DNA of 64,000 nt, from assembly GCA_946122785.1 (NCBI GenBank), contig CAMGYJ010000008.1, positions 56,120,963 through 56,184,962 on the forward strand, read 5' to 3'. The translations under genes and the position numbers were made by a program. The stretch is from Linum tenue. Taxonomy: Eukaryota > Streptophyta > Magnoliopsida > Malpighiales > Linaceae. Position 1 is the first letter of the stretch. Each line of letters begins with the position of its first letter. The notes beneath the pieces are model-generated. The model was given only the letters and a program-made list of their open reading frames with translations, made no database searches and was not told the DNA's origin. This document shows positions 55,749 to 64,000 of this stretch, piece after piece.

Positions 55749-55875
55749 TGTTTACTATAAAAAAAACTATAAATGGATAATTACGTTGACGTTATTGCAA
55801 TTTAAAATTTAATTAGTACATTCCTTAATTTTTACAATTGCGAAATAAAATCATTTACCAGTTACCACAAATATG
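55605..55875. other. AT-rich spacer between repeat copies
   Basis: No gene. It includes the right part of the possible TIR element and AT-rich DNA. Confidence 0.35.
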
Positions 55876-56206
55876 ATTGGTTATACACCCATCAGTAACT
55901 AAATCTGAACCCTTCATTCAGAAAATCTAGATCTAAGGGTGGAGAATTAAAAACATTTTTATTTTCCCTAACTTTTTTAATCGGCTCATATCTTCTTCGT
56001 TTTAACTAGGATTTCTAATTTTTTTGCACAGATGGAACGAGTTTGTTGTGCTCTACAAAATGAGATCCATTTCCAACATTTTTTGTGGAAAAAAAATTTC
56101 ATGTCCCTCGTACCAACAACATATCATATGATATCTTTTCCGTTTTTAAGTCGTTTTGGATAAATTTTGCAACAAGAAACGAGTTCATTCTGCACTTATT
56201 TCTACA
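55876..56206. repeat. TIR-type element, truncated copy C
   Basis: It matches the first third of copies A and B (GGTTATACACCCATCAGTAA, CTTCTTCGTTTTAACTAGGA, GTGCTCTACAAAATGAGAT) and stops near 56206. It lies about 320 bp upstream of the TPT start codon, so it may form part of the promoter. Confidence 0.65.
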
Positions 56207-56529
56207 GATTATTCAATTTCCTTTTGAGGGGCGGAGGGAGGGAAGATGAGAAAAGGACAGGAGAATCAAAACCAGAACGGGACCCATACACTCTCTCCCT
56301 GGCTGTAAACGTCACCATTTCTTCCCCACTCCGTTACATCTCGAGCTGCTCATTTGCTGATAGCTTTCCTGATCAATGATCATCGAGCTCAGAAAGTCGC
56401 TCTCTCCTTTCAGTTTTTCCCTATTCATTTTCACTCAGCTTTTCCCCACTCCCTCGGTCTCGCCGTCCCAATTCGGGCCTTTGCCCTGATCACCCAGTTT
56501 TCCTTTTTCCTTGATTCTTCAGTTCAGAG
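56207..56529 (+). promoter_or_regulatory. TPT: TPT proximal promoter and 5' leader
   Basis: Pyrimidine-rich sequence typical of plant 5' leaders (TCTCTCCTTTCAGTTTTTCC) just before the ATG. The transcription start cannot be fixed from sequence. Confidence 0.45.
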
Positions 56530-59110
56530 ATGGCTTCAATGGCGGCCAGTTCAATCGCCGCACCTTCTTCGGTTAACAAAGGTCGACTCTCTTCCCTCTT
56601 CCTCTCCCCTCCCGACAGACTTCCCCACAGGAATGCTTGCTTCTTGCCCCTAAAGAAACTTCGATCATCATCGGCGGTTCCATTGGCTAAAACCGACGCT
56701 GGCTTGGCTTTCTCGCCGCTACCCCCGGGGAATCGGAGCTTCCTACCGACGGCGGGGTTGTCGACTAGGGTGTTGGGGTTCTCCCTCTCGAGTCAACTGG
56801 TGAGGAGAAGGCCCATTGAGCGTCTGGTCGTTAAGGCGGCTGCTGCTTATGAAGAAGAAGGGTTAGACTAATTACTTGCTTTTTTAGTTGTTGCTTTGTT
56901 TAGGATGTTTGTTATTGTTTCATTTTTTTTCTTTATCGATTTCTTCCCCTTCTGGAGGTTCTGTTTGATTGGCTGAGTCACTGATTTCTCAGAGGAGAAG
57001 AAAAAGAATTCTCAGACTGAATTCCTTATTGGTTGATTGATTAGTATTGATACTTTGTTGCTCTTCCATTACTTCTATGTAGCCATTTAGAGGCAGCTGC
57101 AAAGAGCTTTGGTGAGAGATTTCCTGCTCTGGTCACTGGCTTCTTTTTCTTCACTTGGTAGGCCACCATTGACAACTCCACCTCCTGAGCTAGACAATTT
57201 CTTGTGCGTACTTAGCCTCCAATTCTTGACTTGGCGATTCGTTTATTTGTCTGGTTCAGGTACTGCTTGAATGTGATCTTCAACATACTCAACAAGAAAG
57301 TCTACAATTACTTCCCTTACCCCTAGTATGTGTGTTTCCTCCAGTTATTTTACATCTCTAATGGAGTGTCCACGAATTCCTATACAATCTATTAGTTTAG
57401 AGAGACCTTATGGCTTCAAACCCTTTCTGCAGCTTTGTCTCTGTGGTACATCTGCTAGTTGGAGTGGTGTATTGTCTTGGTTCTTGGTCTGTTGGCCTGC
57501 CGAAACGAGCTGTAAGTCAAACAAACTAAATGTATTTGAACGAAACTTAATAACCAATCAAGAGATTGATGATGATCTGGTTTATTTATGACTTGGTGTT
57601 TCTCCTGTTGCCAGCCGATCAATAAGGAGCTGCTGCTGGTATTGACTCCAGTTGCGTTCTGTCATGCTCTTGGCCATGTCATGTCCAATGTATCATTTGC
57701 AGCAGTTGCAGTGTCTTTCACACACACTATTAAAGGTAACGAAATCAGCTGAAAAGGATCATCATCATCATCATGTTCTTCTTTTTTCCTGGTTGGTTTT
57801 AGGAGTAAGCAAGCTTGCTTTTACTGTATGAGCACTCGACGTAAACCATGTTAGAAACACTAGGTCAGACTATGGTTCGACCCTCCCTGGATTCTGTCAA
57901 GTGCTTCTTATTTCATTGTAGATTGCAAGGATATTCCAATGTGCTTGTTACGATTTCTGTGCTTAAGATTGTTTCCTGACGATTCTTGTGATGCACTTCG
58001 ACAGCGCTGGAGCCGTTCTTTAGTGCTGCTGCTTCTCAGTTTGTTTTGGGCCACCAGATTCCACTTTCACTGTGGCTTTCCTTAATGCCAGTTGTTCTTG
58101 GTACTTGATTTTCTAAACTCTTTACCCCTTTACATAATGAATTGGTCCTCAATACTGCACTATCACTCAAAGTGAGGTTTCAAACTAACTTTGGTTGATC
58201 AGGTGTGTCGATGGCTTCTCTGACTGAGCTTTCTTTCAACTGGACTGGTTTCATCAGTGCCATGATCTCCAACATTTCATTCACCTACAGAAGCATCTAT
58301 TCTAAGAAAGCAATGGTGTGTAACTATGTATAAATTTATGTGCCCTTTGTTCTGTTCTTTCTAGAAAGAGAGGTCGTTTTTAACTGATGTTGATGTAAAA
58401 TTCAACAGACTGGCATGGACAGCACGAATGTGTATGCTTACATTTCAATCATCGCACTCTTTGTCTGCATCCCACCGGCAATACTGATTGAAGGCCCTAA
58501 GCTGATGCAACACGGTTTCAGCGATGCCATTGCCAAAGTTGGGTTGGTCAAGTTCTTATCTGACTTGTTCTGGATAGGAATGTTCTACCATCTCTACAAT
58601 CAGGTATCTTTCTCGACTTAAAACAACTAAATAGTGGTGATTTCATTTCGTTGTTTTGAGCAAAAACATTATCTGACTTGCAGGTTGCCACAAACACACT
58701 GGAAAGGGTTGCACCACTCACGCATGCAGTAGGGAATGTGTTGAAGAGAGTGTTTGTCATTGGCTTCTCCATCGTCATATTCGGTAGTTGCTTCATCCTA
58801 CTCACTTCATACAATCCAATTGTTCAATAGGTCGATCACATAGTTCTTCTAGAGTCTGAACTTGAGGTTCTGACATTCTTGGGCAGGCAACAAGATCTCC
58901 ACACAAACAGGAATTGGTACGGCCATAGCCATTGCAGGAGTTGCAATGTACTCTCTGATCAAAGCTAACATGGAAGAGCAAAAACGGGTACTGAATTAAC
59001 CCAATGAATCAGAAATCATTGACCCAATCCCAGAAATCATCTAAAGATTCTACCTTTCTTTTCTTTTGATTGTTTTACAGAAGGCAGCTGCTGAAGCACC
59101 ATCATCATAA
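56530..59110 (+). CDS. TPT: Chloroplast triose-phosphate/phosphate translocator, 11 coding exons
   Basis: Exons 56530-56861, 57083-57157, 57260-57325, 57433-57511, 57615-57735, 58005-58100, 58203-58315, 58409-58603, 58684-58783, 58887-58987, 59081-59110; all GT-AG and in phase, giving 435 residues. It exchanges stromal triose phosphate or 3-phosphoglycerate for cytosolic phosphate across the inner envelope, feeding sucrose synthesis. Residues 1 to about 100 are a Ser/Arg-rich transit peptide. The carrier then follows: [80 protein letters not shown]. Substrate-site residues of the family are present: H221, T222 and K224 in FTHTIK, and K380-R381 in NVLKRVF. Slightly longer than Arabidopsis TPT (about 410). 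The GPT/PPT/XPT paralogues are less likely because the [13 protein letters not shown] and [12 protein letters not shown] blocks are TPT-like. Confidence 0.95.
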
Positions 59111-59935
59111 GGAATGATAGGCCAACAGACTCTGATCAAACTAACAGTTAGCAACAGCCTACACAGAGCAAATAAACCAGACATTCGAGACCCTTTTAAC
59201 TCTGAGGTACAAAGACTAGCAATAATAAATCCACGGAATTTGAGTACAAGCCATAATGAGCCTGCTACATGCTTCTTCATCCTTGCTACTGTAATGAGCA
59301 ATGGCAATTTGATTATAATTATCCTATGTTGTTGGCAAATACAACGACACAGCTTCCTTATAATCTTTCTTCTACTCTTTAGGACGCATTTCGAGCAATG
59401 AACCATTATATAACGAAATAATACAGAAATTGTAGCAAGTGGCAAAAGCCATGTATTCAACGTATAAAAGAGGCCAGTTTCTATAACTGTAATGACCTAG
59501 CAAAACATTTTATACTGCAAGATTATCCTACAAGAATTAGGAAAGCTCTCCTACCATGAAGCGTGGCAGTAACTCAACTTCAAATCCAAAAAGAACAAAA
59601 GATTTATCCTATCAATTATTACAAAATTCTTGCCAATCCATATCTCACTGCTACCAGAGCTCAGAACCCACGTTAAGAGCTTTTTGTTGTGGGTTGATGA
59701 TTCTAGTTAGTAATCATTGCTAGAAGCAGCAAACATTCTCAGGTAATTTACAAGCAGGAACTGATGTAACGAATAACTGAGAACAAGATCGAGTTAGGTG
59801 CATGTCAACTAAGATCGACCAAGAAAATTCATGAGTCGTCCTGCAAGAAGTACAATAACCAAAATTAGCTGGTGAAAACACCATTTCAATTATTTTGGTC
59901 CATTTCCCGCGTAAGAAACAATGATACATTACCCA
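59111..59935. other. Intergenic between convergent TPT and PPR genes
   Basis: About 825 bp holding both 3' UTRs. No other gene seen. Confidence 0.6.
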
Positions 59936-62900
59936 TCAAGCAAAATCGGTGCTATATTGGAGATTGAATAGCATGTTCCTACGATTCTCTCCACCCAGTC
60001 TAATGTTGAACTGTGTTGCCAAAGAACCCACTTTTTTATTGTTATCATAGTCCACCTCGCGCACACAACGTCTTCTGACCTTCTTTAGGATTTCCTTTGT
60101 GGGGACATATCCTTCAGATACCTGTGCATCCAAAACGGTCCGATGCGGTTAATAGTTCCATCTTGCAAAGGCTACCAAAAATACAATAAATACACTACCT
60201 TACCATCTGGCCAATAGTGGATAAAGCAGCTTTTACATCTCGGTTGATGAGATGAGCATCGATGATCAATGAATATGACATTGCATTGGGTTTAATACCC
60301 AAGCCTATCATGTGTTCAAGCACCTTTGAAGCTTCATCTGTCTGTTAACCCATGAAAGCTTAACCATCAGCATGCGAAGGCAAGATGCAGTTGCAGGCAG
60401 GATAATTCAGAGAAACTATTTCTGTCCACATGCAGGGGAAGAATGGAAAAGAAACAGATTTTCTCCGTAAGTTTTACCTTCTTCGACCTTCCAAATGCAA
60501 ACATCAATGCATTAAATGAGTGAATATCAGGGGCCAAACCAAAAGAAGGCCCAATAGCCTCAAATGTCTGGTATGCACGGTTAAGGTCCCATACATTCGC
60601 ACACCCCAATATTACACAGTTAAAAGCAGCAACAGATTTGAATGGTGGTTGAGCTTTGCTCAAATTCTCCAGTTGATAGTACACCTGGAGACATGTTTTA
60701 ACAAGCGCATGTAAGATATCAGGTCAAAATAAAATTTTGCAGGAATCACGAAAAAAGTAAACTTGAATCATGGGACATGTTAGACCCATATTTTTATCAT
60801 GGAAGGCCGAATTAACTTTGAAACTGTTGTAAATACTCAATACTGACTTCCAGATGTGGAAAAAAATTACCAAGTCAAGGGTCTCGAAACCATTCTTGGA
60901 ACAAGCCAAAACTAAAGGACGCAAGGAAGTAAAGGGGGAGAACAGCTCTTCTTGTATTTCTTGGTTAGATTTACCATAAGCAGCGTCAAATTCATTCAGA
61001 GTAGCAAAAGCCTTTTCTAGACTCCCCAAAGATGCATGCGCATATATCTTTCCAAGATAGGACTCGGGGTTAGGAGCTTTGTTACCACGTATTGAACGGC
61101 GAAGAACTGCCCATGATGCATCTAGGAGAGTAGGACTGTGTGTCCTGCCAGCAGTGGCAAGTGCTGATACAATTAATCCTTCATCTACAGAAAGATGAAC
61201 AGCAGGCCGAGCAATCTCCCCTCTGGCTATCCATTTGGCCATGAACTCTAGAGCATAGAATGCAAGGGTACTGTTATCCCCCTCCATTGCAGCTTCAGCA
61301 ATGTTGTAGCACATGTTCCACGTTGGTGAGAGTGCTTTGTTCTGATCCGTTGTCTGACATGAGACATATATGCAACAATTTCACTGTAAAATCTAAGGGT
61401 ATAGAGTGCATCTAAGACCAAGGAAGCAGTTAAATTATTGGCCCCTCAGTAAGTAAGTAAGTAAGTACCTTGCATTTCTCAATAATAGATGCCAACACAT
61501 CGAGTCTCCGTTTGCGAATACAAGTCTGCACACAGTTATTAAATACTCTCATGGATAAAATGCCACCCATTTTCAAGGTCTTCTCAATATACTTCAAGGC
61601 AGAATTAATCTGGTCTGTCTGGAACAGCATGCTAATGACCAAGTCATATGACTCGTCATCTGGCTGAGATTCTTTCCCTGTGATCTCCATTCTGAAACAG
61701 TGATGAACATGTCATGAGAAAAAGGCTACCCTTTATAAGGCGGGCAACATTAAATTTACGTATCTGGAACTATTACAGAGAGAGATCCAGCTTTGCATTT
61801 CTAAGCCTAATCAAAGCAATTGGATGCGTACAAAAATTGAAAGATACAATAGTCACTTTCTATCATGAACCCTGGTAAAACCATTGATTTCTTTATAGGA
61901 AGTTGACATAATAACTGGTGACCCCTTTTAGCTACTTAATGTGGTCTTACAAGCATGGAACTAAGGTTTGTACGACAGTTTCAGCAAATTTTTAGGAGAT
62001 CCTCCACGAGAAATGCCCTAGAAGCAGTTTACCTAAATAGGCACCAGCATCAAGAAATGCAATTCAGACTGTAATTAACCTTCGTTCTGGAGCCAGAAAC
62101 ATTCTCAGATTAGGGTTATTTCTCATAACCGGTTAACTTAACCAGTTCATACAGACAACTTCATTAACTCCAAAAACGGATCTTTAAATTATTAATTGTA
62201 TATACATGGCACCACGAGACGAACATTTAAAAGTGGAATTCTTGCATTTCACAAATATGCAGTCTATGAACAAGATATATCCCAAGTTTTAAATAGAAGA
62301 AGGAAAGAAAAAAAAAAACTTGATTCATCCCCAAAGCTTTGTTTCAAATGAACAGAACTAAATACAAGTTGAAATAACTTATGTCAAAACTTCAATCATC
62401 AGGACTCGCAAAAGAGTAAGCACCACCAACATAAAATTGCCAAAGCAATCTCCCAGACATACCGTTGCAGCAACTTCTCTGCAGCCTCTGTCTCTCTGGC
62501 CTGGTTCATAGCTTTCAGCACCAAATTGAAAGAAGCTGTATTTGGCGCAAGATCGAAATCCCCCATTTGCGCAACCAAATCAAGCAAATCGCCAGCAGTA
62601 GCATCCATCATTAGATTCGCCCTCAAGTAATGGTTGTACAGATCCACATCTGGCTTGTGGGGGCTCCCATTATTGTCCAACGACCGCACCCAGAACTCGA
62701 ATAGCTCCTTCATGTCCGACCACCGCTGCGACGTCATCCAATCGGCGAACAAGTTCAGCAGTGAGCACACATCGTAAGCCTGATACATTGCCAGCAAAGG
62801 GTCGACAGGAGCTTGCTGGAACGGGTTGAAGGACTGAGGCAGCGCCACGCGGTGACTCTGGACGGGCCTCCGCCAGTTCTCCTGATAAAGAGGGCTGCCG

Positions 62901-63061
62901 GAGGCCGGATTTGGCGGGAGTGGAGTTTGGGGGACATTTTCGGGCTCGGTTGCCAGCTGAGGTTCTTGGGAAAGGAAGGTGAAGGTGGAAATGGACTTGA
63001 TTGAGTTGAGAGTTCGGGTCAGGGGCTTCGTCTTTCCCAGGATCGCCATCGACGACGCCAT
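59936..63061 (-). CDS. Pentatricopeptide repeat protein, mitochondrial type, six exons
   Basis: Exons on the minus strand: 63061-62463, 61691-61469, 61353-60871, 60684-60478, 60341-60204, 60121-59936; GT-AG and in phase, 611 residues. The N-terminus MASSMAILGKTKPLTRTLNS is rich in Ser, Thr and basic residues, fitting an organelle presequence. Helical-pair repeats are visible: DVDLYNHYLRANLMMDATAG, NTASFNLVLKAMNQARETEA, DDESYDLVISMLFQTDQINS, SVAAFNCVILGCANVWDLNR, DIHSFNALMFAFGRSKKV, NAMSYSLIIDAHLINRDVKA. It is P-class, without an E/DYW editing domain. Family members bind organellar RNA. I think it is closest to Arabidopsis At1g26460 (recall, not searched). An upstream in-frame ATG at 63205 would add 48 residues; I prefer 63061 because the added part is unlike a presequence and runs into the 5' leader. 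Confidence 0.92.
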
Positions 63062-63300
63062 TGATGAGCTTAGCTCACTCACTACGCCCCGATCTTTCGG
63101 AAATCTTAATTTAGGGTTTACGAAAAGGGAGATCGGAAGCAGCTGAAGAAAGGGGTCAATTTGTAATTCTGGGAGATCATAATGCACGAAAGGGTAATTT
63201 TCCATGTATGACGGGTATTTCAGTTTTTTCTGAAATGAGCATCGGGATTCGGGTGGAGTGGGGTGGGGTGGGGTGGGGTGGGATCCAAAGTTTTTAATTG
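63062..63300 (-). promoter_or_regulatory. PPR gene 5' flank with G-rich run
   Basis: Presumed promoter and leader. It holds GTGGAGTGGGGTGGGGTGGG extended to five G-runs at about 63254-63283, able in principle to form a G-quadruplex. Confidence 0.5.
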
Positions 63301-64000
63301 TAAACTTAGGTTACCGTAAAATTATTTTTTTCATTTCGTATAGAGAATTTAAAAATTATGAAACTCATTAATTTTAAGAAAATTACAAAAATTGAAACAT
63401 GAACGTCACTTGAACAATAAGTTCTTTAACAAAATTAAAAAAGTAAATATGAAATATAAGATCCACAATGTCTATATTAATAATGAAGAATTAATAATTG
63501 AGATCATGGACAATATTAATGTAATATATAAATTAAAATTTTGTTTAATTTAACTATTCAATAAAATTATCAATTACATATAAATCATGTATTTGGTAAT
63601 TTAGTGCTTTTAAAAGAAGAGGGAAATGTTGGTGTATTCAATTTTTGGAGAAGAGAAAGAAGAGGGAAATTTGGTTCTTTGAATTTTTTAGAAAAGAAAT
63701 AAGGGAGAATTTTGGTGGTTTTGGTTTGTGGGGGAGAAAGGAGTGGGAAAGTTTAGTTCGTTTGACTATGAAAGAGAAATAAGGATGAAAATTTTGAGTT
63801 TTCAACTTTTTGTGTAAGGAAGGAAGAAAGAGGAAATTTTGGTTTTACAATCTTATGGAAGAGAAAGACGAGAGAAATTTGATTCTTTCAATTTTATAGA
63901 AAAGAAAAAAGAGGGAAAGGTGAGTGTTTCTTATTTATGGAAGAAGAAAGGAGGAAAATTTTAGTTTTTTTTTTTTTGGCAAAATACACTTGTATAGTCA
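63301..64000. repeat. AT-rich dispersed repeat, second copy
   Basis: Colinear with about 7460-8100: ATTTCGTATA, AATAATGAAGAATTAATAAT, AAATTAAAATTTTGTTTAAT, GTATTTGGTAATTTA, then repeated GGAAATTTGGTTCTTT-like units. The copy continues beyond the window edge. Confidence 0.75.

Noticed and set aside
63062..63205. Upstream ATG at 63205 as PPR start
   Set aside because: The added 48 residues look like translated 5' leader; the presequence-like MASSMAILGK start fits better.
1..64000. tRNA, rRNA genes or CRISPR arrays
   Set aside because: None seen. tRNA-like matches are only the short primer-binding sites of retrotransposons, and the repeats are transposon-derived.

Overview
The window reads as nuclear DNA of a eudicot plant. 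It holds three intron-containing plant genes of the usual kind (a 14-3-3 protein, a chloroplast triose-phosphate/phosphate translocator, a mitochondrial-type pentatricopeptide protein). Between them lie about 50 kb of LTR retrotransposons, LINEs and small terminal-inverted-repeat (TIR) elements of the types found in plant genomes. The LTR elements have primer-binding sites matching plant tRNA-Asp or initiator tRNA-Met. I cannot name the species.

Layout. 1-2.4 kb: a 14-3-3 gene on the minus strand, reconstructed here as six exons and 265 residues. 3.8-7.2 kb: decayed Ty3/gypsy gag-protease remnant. 7.2-12.2 kb: an AT-rich dispersed repeat (second copy at 63.3-64 kb) and a decayed LTR-type segment. 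12.2-14.0 kb: 5'-truncated LINE, minus strand. 15.4-33.1 kb: a nested stack. A 327-bp Tourist-like MITE was entered by a LINE (19-bp target duplication). That LINE was itself entered by an 884-bp TIR-type element. A 12.85-kb Athila-like Ty3/gypsy element (20238-33089, minus strand, target duplication ATGCT) landed in the MITE's right end.

33.1-39.1 kb: an exonuclease-like (WRN-exo/DnaQ family) pseudogene cut in two by a second Ty3/gypsy element (33382-38525). That element carries a CACTA-transposon fragment in place of its pol. 39.2-42.6 kb: a foldback MITE and a TIR element containing another TIR element, each with visible target duplications. 42.6-48.8 kb: a degenerate Ty1/copia element, plus strand, with a solo LTR of the Athila family (TSD AATAT) inside its pol. 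49.4-53.5 kb: a gag-only, non-autonomous copia element, minus strand, with unknown ORFs replacing pol.

54-56.2 kb: repeat copies forming the upstream region of the translocator gene. 56.5-59.1 kb: TPT gene, plus strand, 11 coding exons, 435 residues. 59.9-63.1 kb: PPR gene, minus strand, 6 exons, 611 residues, tail-to-tail with TPT.

Host genes and functions. TPT exports triose phosphate from the chloroplast; the PPR protein probably acts on organellar RNA; the 14-3-3 protein binds phosphoproteins. I see no operon-like relationship. The most unusual structures are the Athila-like element's accessory 3' ORF, which is preceded by a palindrome array, a TATA-like box and a pyrimidine-rich leader; the matching palindromes in its LTRs, replaced by a different palindrome family in the solo LTR; and a TIR family with 8-9-bp target duplications seen in three copies. 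Coordinates of exons and element ends were placed by eye from splice signals, TG/CA ends and flanking duplications.
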